DNA from: JAENVT01 sp031370825
GTDB taxonomy: Bacteria > Actinomycetota > Acidimicrobiia > Acidimicrobiales > Ilumatobacteraceae
Assembly (NCBI GenBank): GCA_031370825.1
Contig: JANMRB010000005.1
Location: 1 to 23,651 of the forward strand
DNA length: 23,651 nucleotides
Reading direction: 5' to 3'
Below are positions 14,453-23,651 of this stretch, one piece after another. The notes under the pieces are model-generated. The model was not told the origin of the DNA. It saw only the letters and a program-made list of their open reading frames with translations, and made no database searches. Each line of letters starts with the position of its first letter. The first letter of the stretch is position 1. The position numbers and the translations under genes are program-made.

Positions 14453-15552
14453 TAGGAGCGAGGCAGGCCGAGGACGCGTTCGCCGATGATGTTGCGCATC
14501 ACGTTGGATGTGCCGCCCATGATCGTGTAGCCGGGTGCATAGGCGAGGCCCTGTGTCACCGGGTCCCACAACGTGGCTTGCGGGCCGAGCGTCCGGTAGA
14601 CGAACTCGGCGACGCGGACCTCGTGCTCGGTGCCGAAGCACTTCGACGCTGCGCTGAAACCGGCGGGCGCCTGCCGAAGCACTTCGCGGATGACCAGCAG
14701 TCGCCCGATGCGGAAGCCGATCTCCAACGAGGCGATCTCCTGTCGCACGACGGGGTCCGATCGGTCCGCCTGCTCCAGAGCCATCTGATACAGAGCGAAG
14801 TTCGACACCAGTCGATCCACGCCGCCTCGCTCGTGCTCGAGCTGCTTCATCGTTTGCTTGAACGCCGCGCCCTCGACACCGACCAGGTTGTGCAACGGCA
14901 CACGCACGTCGGTGTAGAACACCTCGCAGAAGTGGCGATTGGTGGTCATGTCCTTGATCGGACGGATCTCGATGCCCGGGGTGTTCATCGGGACGATGAT
15001 CTCGCTGATCCCAGCGTGCGGCGGACCCTCCGTCGAGGTACGGCAGATCAGGTAGCAATACTCGGCGGTCTCTCCAAAGCTGGTCCAGATCTTCTGACCG
15101 TTGATCACCCAGTCGTCGCCGTCGCGGGTCGCCGACGTCTTCAGCGCGGCGAGGTCTGATCCGGCATCCGGCTCGCTCATGCCGATGCACCACGTCGTCT
15201 CACCCGACAAGATCTGGGGGAGGAACTCCGCCTGCTGATCCGCCCGGCCATAGGTGATCAGCGACGGCCCCATTTGGCGGTCGGCGAACCACATCGCTGC
15301 GATCGGTGCACCTGCCTTGATCATCTCTTCACCGACGATCAATCGTTCGATCGGTGGCCGACCACCGCCGCCGAACTCGGTCGGCCACGTCATGCCGATC
15401 CAACCGTGCGCCGCCATCTCTTTGGCGAACTCTTTCGAGTAACCATTGATCCAGGAATCGTTGTGACGCCCGTACCGATCGACTGCCTCAGCCGCAACTT
15501 TGCGGGCACGTTCGCGTAACTCGATCTGGTCGGGTGTCCATGCGAAGTCCAT
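14452..15552 (-). CDS. Acyl-CoA dehydrogenase (FadE-type)
   Basis: 366 residues from ATG 15552 (MDFAWTPDQIELRER, the usual start). N-terminal helical domain, FAD-binding beta domain (MSEPDAGSDLAALKTSATRD; WTSFGETAEYC), and C-terminal helical domain ending GGTSNVMRNIIGERVLGLPR. It oxidises acyl-CoA to enoyl-CoA. The position of the MCAD-type catalytic Glu (EGT) is Gly here (MGGTSN), so the base lies elsewhere or the enzyme belongs to the FadE groups with an altered site. A longer start at GTG 15597 is possible. First gene of a tight minus-strand run with the transglycosylase and metallo-hydrolase. Confidence 0.92.
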   Translation of the reverse strand: MDFAWTPDQIELRERARKVAAEAVDRYGRHNDSWINGYSKEFAKEMAAHGWIGMTWPTEFGGGGRPPIERLIVGEEMIKAGAPIAAMWFADRQMGPSLITYGRADQQAEFLPQILSGETTWCIGMSEPDAGSDLAALKTSATRDGDDWVINGQKIWTSFGETAEYCYLICRTSTEGPPHAGISEIIVPMNTPGIEIRPIKDMTTNRHFCEVFYTDVRVPLHNLVGVEGAAFKQTMKQLEHERGGVDRLVSNFALYQMALEQADRSDPVVRQEIASLEIGFRIGRLLVIREVLRQAPAGFSAASKCFGTEHEVRVAEFVYRTLGPQATLWDPVTQGLAYAPGYTIMGGTSNVMRNIIGERVLGLPRS

Positions 15553-15688
15553 TGCGCCCGATGCTAATGGTGCGTCGGCGAAGAAGAAGGTTGACACGGC
15601 TCGCCGATCGCAGCATTCCTCCTCGCCTCGCTCCGCCCGCTAGCCTGTACAAGTCCGATACAAGTGAGAACCAACGAGGGTGAGCGCT

Positions 15689-16906
15689 GTGGCGAAGATC
15701 AAGGTCGAGAATCCCGTTGTCGAGATGGATGGCGACGAGATGACGCGCATCATCTGGCAGTTCATCAAGGACAAGCTGATCCTGCCCTACCTCGACATAC
15801 AGCTCGAGTACTTCGACCTCGGCATCGAGTCGCGTGATGCCACCAACGACCAGGTGACCATCGACGCGGCCAACGCGACGAAGAAGTACGGCGTCGGAGT
15901 CAAGTGCGCAACCATCACTCCCGACGAGGCCCGAGTCAAGGAGTTCGGACTCAAGAAGATGTGGAAGAGCCCGAACGGCACCATCCGCAACATCCTCGGC
16001 GGCGTGATCTTCCGTGAGCCGATCGTCATCTCCAACATCCCTCGGCTCGTGCCCGGATGGACCAAGCCGATCGTCATCGGGCGTCACGCGCACGGCGATC
16101 AGTACAAGGCGACCGACTACAAGGTGCCCGGCGCCGGCACGGTGATGATGACGTTCATTCCTGCGGACGGCAGCGAACCAGTCGAGATGAAGATCGCTGA
16201 TTTCGGCGCCGATGGCGGCGTGACGATGGGGATGTACAACTACAACGATTCGATCCGCGTCTTCGCCAGGGCATCGTTGCGTTATGGCCTCAGTCGCAAC
16301 TATCCCGTGTACCTCAGCACCAAGAACACGATCCTCAAGGCCTACGACGGCTCGTTCAAAGACATCTTCGAGGAGGTCTATCAGACCGAGTTCAAAGAGG
16401 AGATGGACGCTGCCGGACTGACCTACGAACACCGCCTGATCGACGACATGGTCGCGGCCGCGATGAAGTGGGAGGGCGGCTACGTGTGGGCGTGCAAGAA
16501 CTACGACGGCGATGTGCAGAGCGACACGGTCGCCCAGGGTTTCGGGTCGCTCGGCCTGATGACCTCTGTTCTGATGACAGCAGACGGCAAGACCGTCGAA
16601 GCCGAGGCCGCTCATGGCACCGTCACTCGTCACTACCGCGAGCATCAGAAGGGCAACAAGACCTCGACCAATCCGATCGCATCCATCTACGCGTGGACGC
16701 AAGGTCTGACGTACCGCGGCAGGATGGACGACACGCCTGATGTCATCAAGTTCGCCGAATCACTGGAGAAGGTCTGTGTCGAGGCTGTCGAAGCCGGCGA
16801 GATGACCAAGGATCTGGCCTTGCTGATCTCCAAGGACGCGCCCTACCACAGCACAGAGGACTTCCTCGACGCACTCGACCGCAGGCTCCAGGCGAAGATG
16901 GCCTGA
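15689..16906 (+). CDS. icd: NADP-dependent isocitrate dehydrogenase, eukaryote-like type
   Basis: 405 residues. GTG 15689 gives the family start (AKIKVENPVVEMDGDEMTRIIW) and has GAGG nine bases before; GTG 15680 is an in-frame alternative. The isocitrate site is seen in KSPNGTIRN and the substrate/metal aspartates in YDGDVQSD. The NADP region is EAEAAHGTVTRHYREHQKG. Homodimeric enzyme of the mitochondrial/cytosolic IDP type rather than the long monomeric one. It converts isocitrate to 2-oxoglutarate in the citric acid cycle. TACAAGT is repeated 11 bp apart just upstream (15648, 15659). Confidence 0.95.
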   Translation: MAKIKVENPVVEMDGDEMTRIIWQFIKDKLILPYLDIQLEYFDLGIESRDATNDQVTIDAANATKKYGVGVKCATITPDEARVKEFGLKKMWKSPNGTIRNILGGVIFREPIVISNIPRLVPGWTKPIVIGRHAHGDQYKATDYKVPGAGTVMMTFIPADGSEPVEMKIADFGADGGVTMGMYNYNDSIRVFARASLRYGLSRNYPVYLSTKNTILKAYDGSFKDIFEEVYQTEFKEEMDAAGLTYEHRLIDDMVAAAMKWEGGYVWACKNYDGDVQSDTVAQGFGSLGLMTSVLMTADGKTVEAEAAHGTVTRHYREHQKGNKTSTNPIASIYAWTQGLTYRGRMDDTPDVIKFAESLEKVCVEAVEAGEMTKDLALLISKDAPYHSTEDFLDALDRRLQAKMA

Positions 16907-16970
16907 ATCCTCGGAGTGATCCGGCGCTGCCTCCCCACAGCGTATGGTTGCTACTTAGGAGGTCGGGCAG

Positions 16971-18611
16971 ATGGTGACTTGGGCAGCTCCTGGACCGGGC
17001 TATTGGGAACTTGATCGTTCACACTTCGTCGGCGGTGAGACCCCACTCATCCAACACATTCAGGCACAAGCGATGCCGGCCGGGATGCGCAAGGTCTTCG
17101 CCGAGCTCGGTACGCCCGCCGACACTCTCGACTGCCGGTTCGTGAATGGGTTCATGTACACCCGCCTGCGGCCGCTGATCGCCGCGGATCGCCCGGCCAA
17201 GAACCTGCCTCCGCGTTTCGTGCTGCGCGCGATCGGCCGGTTCCATCCCGAGTTCCGGCGTCGTACGAAGGCAGCCGAGCGAGCTCGGATCGAACGACCG
17301 TGGCGCAGGGTCATCGCCGAGTGGGAGGACGGCGGGAGAGCGTTGATCGAGTCGCGCAACCTCAGCATTCAGAAGGTCGATCTTGGCGAGCTCGACGATT
17401 CCACTCTGATCGAACACGTCACGGAGGTCATCGACCATTGCCGTGCAAGTTGGGAGCACCATTTCTGGCTCCACGGGTACGACCTCGGACCAATCGGCTC
17501 GTACCTTGCAGGGTGCCGCGAGTGGGGGGTCGAACCGAACGACGCGATTCCGCTTCTCGAGGGGGCGTCACCGTCGACGGTCGGCCCGCTGCACGTCCTC
17601 AGCCAATTGCGAAGCGCAGTCGAACGATCCGGTCACGTGCCGCAAAACCTCGACGAGGTTCGCGCCATCAGTCCCGATGCTGCCCACGATCTGGACCACT
17701 ACCTGGAATATCGCGGCGCCATGATGATCAGCCGCTATGACATCGATGGGGTGACGCTGGCCGAGATCCCCGATGTTGTGCTGTCGACGATCCTCGAGGG
17801 ACGCGAGCGTGCCGTCGGCGACGGTCTGCAGCACCGGATGGAGGTGATCCGCTCGCGTGTCCCCGCCGCCCATCAAGAAGAGTTCGACACTCGGCTGGAG
17901 GAGGCCAGAGCGGCGATGAACCTTCGCGACGACAATGGTCCGACGACGGCAGAATGGCCGCTGGGACTGCTGCGATTGGCGATGCTCGAGATCGGTCGCC
18001 GAATGGTTGCGGCAGGGCATGCCGTCGAACCCGCTGATGCTCTCGAGCTGCACCCTCACGAGGTCTCGACCGCGACATTGACTGGTAACGGTCCCGATGG
18101 TGGCGAACTTGAGTCTCGACGTCGTCACCGCCGCCAGCTGGCCAAACTCGACGCACCGCTGAGCCTCGGAGAGCCCGAGCCGGCACCTCCATTGGAGCTC
18201 TTGCCGAAGCCTTTGGCCGATGTCGTTCGAATGGTGCAGATCGTCATCGAGCAACTCGGCATGGGCGGCGACCGACCTACTGGTGGGCTGAGCGGCGTAG
18301 GGATCGGCGACAGAATTGTGCGCGGCCGTGCGTGCCGCGCCGACTCGCCCGAACAAGCAATTGATCGCCTGCGCCACGGCGACGTTCTCGTCGTGCCTTG
18401 CACGACCCCGGCATACAACTCGGTGCTCGGCATCGCCGGCGCCATTGTGACCGCCGACGGGGGTCCACTCAGTCACGCCGCAGTTCTGGCTCGCGAGCTC
18501 GGCATCCCAGCGGTCGTCGGCGCCCGTGGTGCGCTGACCGACATTCCCGACGGCGCACTCATCGACGTCGACCCCGTTGCAGGAGAAGTGCGGGTGGTCG
18601 CCGAACCGTAG
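16971..18611 (+). CDS. PEP-utilising swivel-domain protein without ATP-grasp domain
   Basis: 546 residues; AGGAGG lies at good spacing before ATG 16971. The C-terminal domain (about 440-546) is the swivelling phosphohistidine domain of PEP synthase, PPDK and rifampicin phosphotransferase: TADGGPLSHAAVLARELGIPAVVG with His502. The first ~420 residues are helical, Arg-rich, and resemble the middle part of related actinobacterial 'PEP-utilising enzyme' proteins rather than an ATP-grasp nucleotide-binding domain. The phosphoryl donor would have to come from a separate PEP/pyruvate-binding subunit, not present in the window. Substrate unknown; phosphotransfer or antibiotic modification are possibilities only. 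Confidence 0.75.
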   Translation: MVTWAAPGPGYWELDRSHFVGGETPLIQHIQAQAMPAGMRKVFAELGTPADTLDCRFVNGFMYTRLRPLIAADRPAKNLPPRFVLRAIGRFHPEFRRRTKAAERARIERPWRRVIAEWEDGGRALIESRNLSIQKVDLGELDDSTLIEHVTEVIDHCRASWEHHFWLHGYDLGPIGSYLAGCREWGVEPNDAIPLLEGASPSTVGPLHVLSQLRSAVERSGHVPQNLDEVRAISPDAAHDLDHYLEYRGAMMISRYDIDGVTLAEIPDVVLSTILEGRERAVGDGLQHRMEVIRSRVPAAHQEEFDTRLEEARAAMNLRDDNGPTTAEWPLGLLRLAMLEIGRRMVAAGHAVEPADALELHPHEVSTATLTGNGPDGGELESRRRHRRQLAKLDAPLSLGEPEPAPPLELLPKPLADVVRMVQIVIEQLGMGGDRPTGGLSGVGIGDRIVRGRACRADSPEQAIDRLRHGDVLVVPCTTPAYNSVLGIAGAIVTADGGPLSHAAVLARELGIPAVVGARGALTDIPDGALIDVDPVAGEVRVVAEP

Positions 18612-18640
18612 TGAGCGAATCCTGCATGGGAGACTGAGGT

Positions 18641-19621
18641 ATGCGTGCCGTCGTACTTCGCTCTCATGCTGGACCAGAGTCGCTGACGATCGAAGAGGCA
18701 CCGGACCCGGTAGGCGGGCCTGAGGAAGTCGTGGTGCGCGTGCGGGCGACGGCGTTGAACCGGGCGGATCTGCTGCAGACCATGGGGATGTACCCCAATC
18801 CGCGCCCGGCGCCATTGGAGATACCCGGTATGGAGTTCTCCGGGACGGTGCACTCGATCGGTGAACGGGTCACCATGTGGAAGGTCGGCGACGAGGTGAT
18901 GGGGATCGAAGCAGGCGGCGCCTACGCGGAGATGATCGCCACGCACGAGCGGCAGTTGATGCGTGTTCCCAGTTCGGTCGGCGTCGCTGATGCAGCCGCG
19001 ATCCCCGAGGTGTTCCTCACGGCGTGGGACGCGTTGGTCCTGCAGGGCGGGTTGACCTCGGGACGATGGTCGCTCGTGCACGCAGGCGCGTCCGGCGTTG
19101 GAACCGCCAGCATTCAGATCGCCAAGGCGATCGGGGCCCGAATCGCCGTGACCTGTTCGCCCGGCAAGATCGATCTGTGCCGGTCACTTGGAGCCGACGC
19201 AGTGTTCGAGCGTTCACCATCGGACTGGCTCGCCGAGGCCAAGCGGACAGTCCCGGATGGCTTCGACACGATTCTCGATGTCGTGGGCGGCGACGAGATC
19301 GACCGCAATCTGCAGGTCATCGCGCTGAAGGGCCACATCATCCAGGTCGGCTTGATGGCGGGAAGCACCGTCCCCGTCAACGTCTACATGCTCATGGGTC
19401 GCCGCGCCACGTGGACCGGCACCATGCTGCGCGCTCGCCCCATCGAAGAGAAGGTCGCGTTGACTCGTCGGTTCGCCGCCGAGATGCTGCCCCTCTTCGA
19501 CGATGGCACGCTCAAACCGGTCATCGACAGTCGCTATCCGTTCGAAAGGATCGCCGACGCCCACAGGCACATGTTGGCCAATGCGAACGCCGGCAAGATC
19601 CTGATCGACGTGTGCGTTTGA
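18641..19621 (+). CDS. NAD(P)H:quinone oxidoreductase (PIG3/zeta-crystallin-like)
   Basis: 326 residues from ATG 18641. Zinc-free MDR protein: LNRADLLQTMGMYP near 39-52 is the signature of the PIG3 branch, followed by PGMEFSGTV and the NADPH-binding motif HAGASGVGTASIQIA (147-161). No cysteines are placed as zinc ligands. It reduces quinones or other enones with NADPH. Follows the PEP-utilising gene by 29 bp, so the two may be one transcript; tail to tail with the molybdopterin oxidoreductase (12 bp). Confidence 0.93.
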   Translation: MRAVVLRSHAGPESLTIEEAPDPVGGPEEVVVRVRATALNRADLLQTMGMYPNPRPAPLEIPGMEFSGTVHSIGERVTMWKVGDEVMGIEAGGAYAEMIATHERQLMRVPSSVGVADAAAIPEVFLTAWDALVLQGGLTSGRWSLVHAGASGVGTASIQIAKAIGARIAVTCSPGKIDLCRSLGADAVFERSPSDWLAEAKRTVPDGFDTILDVVGGDEIDRNLQVIALKGHIIQVGLMAGSTVPVNVYMLMGRRATWTGTMLRARPIEEKVALTRRFAAEMLPLFDDGTLKPVIDSRYPFERIADAHRHMLANANAGKILIDVCV

Positions 19622-19633
19622 GAGCCGGAGAAG

Positions 19634-21202
19634 TCAGCCGACCGTGACGGTGCGGGTGTGATAGCCGGTCGCGCCGTCCGGATCCGGGGGAGCGACGTCC
19701 GCAGTCTGGGTGCTGCCGTCCTTGTCGGTGGCCCTGACCTGAATGGTGTATTGACCCGCCGCCGGAGACCAGTCGAGCACCCACTGACGCCACGCGTCGT
19801 TGGTGACATCGCTACCCAGTCGGGCCTCTTGCCACGTCCCTTCGTCGATCCGCACCTCGACGCGTTCCACGCCGCGATGCTGTGCCCAGGCGATGCCGGC
19901 GATCTTGGTCGGACCGGCTGCGACCTTCTCGCCGTCGCGGGGCACGTCGATTCGTGACTGGGTCTTGATCGGCGCGTCCCGAGCCCATCCACGTGGCACC
20001 CAGAACCCCTCCTCCGCGTCCCATGTCGTCAGTTCGATCTTGCTCAACCACTTGGTGGCGCTGACATAGCCGTAGAGGCCGGGCACGACCAGTCGGGCGG
20101 GGAAGCCGTGCTCCAGCGGAAGCGCTTGCCCGTTCATTCCCAAGGCGAGCATGGCGTCGCGGCCATCCAACGCGACCTCCACCGGAAATCCGCACGTCCA
20201 GCCGTCGAGGCTGGTGCTGTACACCTGCTGGGCACCGGCTTGCACACCTGCCTCGTTGAGCAGGTCCGCCAACATCACCCCCTGGAAGCTCGCGTTGGAG
20301 ATCAGGTCGCCGCCGACTTCGTTCGAGACGCAGCACAACGTGACGATCCGTTCCACCTGGGGACGGGCGAGCAAGTCGTCGTAGGTCATCGTCAGCGGCT
20401 TGTCGACCATGCCACTGATCTCAACCTTCCAGTTCGTGAGGCTGATCCGCGGGAACGACAACGCAGTATCGATGCGATAGAAGTCGCCGTTGGCCGTGAT
20501 GAATGGTGTGACCGGGCTCAGCGTTGCGCCCGCGGGTACGGCGATTTCCGTACCGCGCGGTGCAGCGGCCTGCGGGAGCGTGTCCGGAATCGCTTCACGG
20601 ATCGCCTGGATGCGACGATTCTCGAGCACTTGGGCGAGGCCACCGGCCACCACGGCCGCAGCAGCGGCCGATCCGGTCGAGACGAGGAACCGTCGCCGGT
20701 CCCAGCCGAGGGGCACCCGCGAGCGCTCCGGCCGTTCGACATCGGCCGGGTGTGCGTCCAGGCGTGACGGCTGGATGAGCAACATGAGGACAAGAACTCC
20801 GACAGACGCGCCGACGAGCGACGGGAGTGCGGCGCTCGCTGATTCGCCCGGCCGGTGCCATGCTGCCAACGCACCGACCACCCCGAACGCGCCGATCCCG
20901 ATGACCCCCGCGACGACGCGCCGAACGGCGAGTAGCCCGATGATCAGAGCAGCGATCGCCAACACGACGACGATGCCAGTCCTCAACGCCAACTTGTCGT
21001 TGGTCCCGAACCACTGGATGGCCTGCTCCTTGAGCCACGGGGGCACCCGGTCGATGAACTCGCTGCCGACCGCATCGATGGGCGAGACGACATCGATGAT
21101 GCCAGCGACAAGCATCCCCGTGGTGACCGCCACAGCCCCAGCAACGAGACCGGCGGCTGAGCCGTACAGCCGCGGAGTCCGCTCCGTGGCGGTGGGGGTC
21201 AA
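19634..21202 (-). CDS. Membrane-anchored molybdopterin oxidoreductase (sulfite-oxidase family)
   Basis: 522 residues from TTG 21202. Four predicted transmembrane helices (about 12-40, 73-92, 94-113, 123-143) precede a Tat-like RRRFLVSTGS signal region at 170-190. The molybdenum domain (about 225-400) has TLCCVSNEVGG; Cys291 is the expected Mo ligand. A C-terminal Ig-like Mo-co dimerisation domain follows (WAQHRGVERVEVRIDEG...WRQWVLDW...RATDKDG). Members oxidise sulfite or reduce sulfoxides and similar compounds. The catalytic part is presumably outside the membrane. Starts 15 bp after the citrate synthase gene. Confidence 0.88.
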   Translation of the reverse strand: MTPTATERTPRLYGSAAGLVAGAVAVTTGMLVAGIIDVVSPIDAVGSEFIDRVPPWLKEQAIQWFGTNDKLALRTGIVVVLAIAALIIGLLAVRRVVAGVIGIGAFGVVGALAAWHRPGESASAALPSLVGASVGVLVLMLLIQPSRLDAHPADVERPERSRVPLGWDRRRFLVSTGSAAAAAVVAGGLAQVLENRRIQAIREAIPDTLPQAAAPRGTEIAVPAGATLSPVTPFITANGDFYRIDTALSFPRISLTNWKVEISGMVDKPLTMTYDDLLARPQVERIVTLCCVSNEVGGDLISNASFQGVMLADLLNEAGVQAGAQQVYSTSLDGWTCGFPVEVALDGRDAMLALGMNGQALPLEHGFPARLVVPGLYGYVSATKWLSKIELTTWDAEEGFWVPRGWARDAPIKTQSRIDVPRDGEKVAAGPTKIAGIAWAQHRGVERVEVRIDEGTWQEARLGSDVTNDAWRQWVLDWSPAAGQYTIQVRATDKDGSTQTADVAPPDPDGATGYHTRTVTVG

Positions 21203-21217
21203 ACGGATCTTCGATTC

Positions 21218-22486
<1,269 letters not shown>

Positions 22487-22569
22487 GTTGTTCCCCTAGA
22501 TGACACGGACGATATGACGAGGGCTTGCTCCCTACTGCGAGACTATGCCCTGTGGACGCACCGCGCGAC

Positions 22570-22585
22570 TTCGGCACCGGCCGAA
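22570..22585. repeat. Inverted repeat between citrate synthase and the sensor gene
   Basis: TTCGGC-ACCG-GCCGAA has perfect 6-bp arms and a 4-bp spacer. It lies 24 bp before the sensor's ATG (22610) and 84 bp before the citrate synthase ATG. It may be an operator or a leader hairpin; there is no further evidence. Confidence 0.4.
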
Positions 22586-22609
22586 CGGGGTGTTAGGAGC
22601 GTAAGCTTC

Positions 22610-23651
22610 ATGGGTGGACGAAGCCGTTCACGATTGGTGTGCTGTCGCCGGTTACCGGCGGCTTCTACTACGGCAAGATCGTCTCCGGCGTAGCCAGGGA
22701 GGTTGCCGCTGAAGGCGGCCATGTCGTGCTCGTGCAGACGCTTGACGCCGGGCTCGGCAGCGACGAAGTCGTGGCGCCCCCGGACTATTCGACGCCAATC
22801 GCATGGGATCACCTCGACGGGGTCATTTCGATTGCTTCGGCGACAAATCGCAACTTTCTCGACCGGTTGAAGGTTGCCGGCAAGGCGATAGCCCTCGCCA
22901 GCGATGAGATCGAAGGATTCGACGCTCCGTCCGCATCGCCCGACAACTCCGCTGGCGTGAAGGAGGCCGTCCGCCACCTCATCGCTCATGGGCACACTCG
23001 CATCGGCTACGCGGCCAACCTCATCCAGCCGGACATGCAGGCCCGCCACGAGGCGTACCGAGAGGCGATGGTCGAGAATGGTCTCGATCCTCATCAGAAG
23101 TGGTTCTTCTCTGCCTTCGACAACAGCGCGCTGGGCGGCCGCGACGTGGCCCATCAGCTGCTAGCGGCAGGAATGCCCGTCACGGCACTCATCCTCGCGA
23201 CCGACCGCAACGCGATCGGTTGCATGGCGCAGCTCTCAGATCTCGGCATCGCAGTTCCCGCCGATCTTGCGGTAGTCGGATTCGACGGCATCGACGCAGG
23301 CGCCCATACAGTGCCATCGCTCTCGACCGTTCTTCAACCCTTCGACGAAATCGGCGCCTCGGCCGCTCGACTCGTGCTCGCCCAGCTGCGCGGTGAGCAC
23401 GTCGAATCGCGTTGTTACCGGTCACCATCGCAGTTCCTACCTCGCGGCTCGTGCGGTTGCCCCGAGGCCGATTGGTCGATGTCTGCTGCTGACGACGACC
23501 TCGGGTTCTGGCGTGACGAGGCGAGGGCGGCCTTTGCACGGAGCCGCGTGCGCGAGGACACGATGCGCGAGCAGTACGAGATCAGCATGCAGATGCTCGA
23601 TCATGCGGGTGCGGACCCGACACGTCTGCAATGGCTGGCAGCCACGACGGT
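22610..23651 (+). CDS. LacI-like ligand-sensor protein without HTH, partial, probable frameshift at start
   Basis: The frame runs from about 22621 to the right edge, about 343 residues seen. It has the LacI/PBP1 ligand-binding fold: FTIGVLSPVTGGFYYGKIVSGV at the start, DHLDGVISIAS, AVRHLIAHGHTRIGYAANL, ALILATDRNAIGC, and VPADLAVVGFDGIDAG. No helix-turn-helix precedes it. A Cys motif (RGSCGCPEADW) and a helical segment (REDTMREQYEISMQMLDH) follow, as in two-part proteins that add a signalling output such as GGDEF; that part is beyond the edge. AGGAG (22595-22599) and ATG 22610 are well placed, but ATG is in a different frame; one extra base before 22621 would join them. The only other start in frame is GTG 22639, which cuts the first strand. 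Confidence 0.75.

Noticed and set aside
14453..15193. Extended N-terminus for the lytic transglycosylase (569 residues)
   Set aside because: It would bury the signal peptide and lipobox, and overlaps the acyl-CoA dehydrogenase in another frame.
15488..16702. Long minus-strand frame (404 codons) opposite isocitrate dehydrogenase
   Set aside because: Mirror of a well-conserved icd gene; no family similarity.
16936..16960. CGCTG...CAGCG stem after isocitrate dehydrogenase as a terminator
   Set aside because: Five-base stem with an 8-base loop and no T-run; too weak to call.
17568..18815. Minus-strand frame (415 codons) opposite the PEP-utilising and quinone oxidoreductase genes
   Set aside because: Spans two genes with clear motifs and good ribosome sites on the plus strand; a codon-bias shadow.

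Overview
High-GC DNA with many GTG/TTG starts, short intergenic gaps and no long repeats. The gene content suggests an actinobacterium, plausibly an Acidimicrobiia (Ilumatobacter-like) lineage: a eukaryote-type NADP isocitrate dehydrogenase, a long type II citrate synthase, FadE-type acyl-CoA dehydrogenase, ECF sigma factor with a membrane partner, and an HTH-less LacI-like sensor. This taxonomic guess is inference; there is no rRNA or marker gene in the window. No tRNA, rRNA, CRISPR array or insertion sequence was recognised, and no stretch over 300 bases lacks a gene.

Left region (1-2310, minus strand): a metal/sulfur stress cluster of a thioredoxin-like protein, a rhodanese-CBS fusion and a CopB-type copper ATPase, with a CsoR-like operator in front of the ATPase. 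All three genes carry a defect in this sequence: the thioredoxin-like frame has no start codon, the rhodanese has an in-frame TGA at a position where a cysteine is expected (followed by a bSECIS-like hairpin), and the ATPase has lost its phosphorylation domain and changes frame. The cluster is either decaying, partly recoded, or poorly sequenced.

Region 2332-5860: an ECF sigma factor and membrane-anchored partner (minus), a methyltransferase (plus), then a TetR regulator divergent from a small CxxC protein across a 16-bp dyad, and an acylphosphatase. Region 5975-12177: an orphan FtsX-type permease, an RraA-like protein, a zinc alcohol dehydrogenase, an aldo/keto reductase and an EamA transporter. 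The 172-bp space between the RraA-like gene and the dehydrogenase holds three inverted repeats, including an 18-bp perfect palindrome.

Region 12166-15552 (minus): a compact three-gene run of acyl-CoA dehydrogenase, lytic transglycosylase lipoprotein and alkyl-sulfatase-like metallo-hydrolase. Region 15689-22486: central metabolism, with isocitrate dehydrogenase, an orphan PEP-utilising swivel-domain protein, a quinone oxidoreductase, and, on the minus strand, citrate synthase followed 15 nt later by a membrane-anchored molybdopterin oxidoreductase. The right edge (22610 onward) is a partial LacI-like ligand sensor without a DNA-binding domain; its good ribosome binding site and ATG are one base out of register with the conserved frame.
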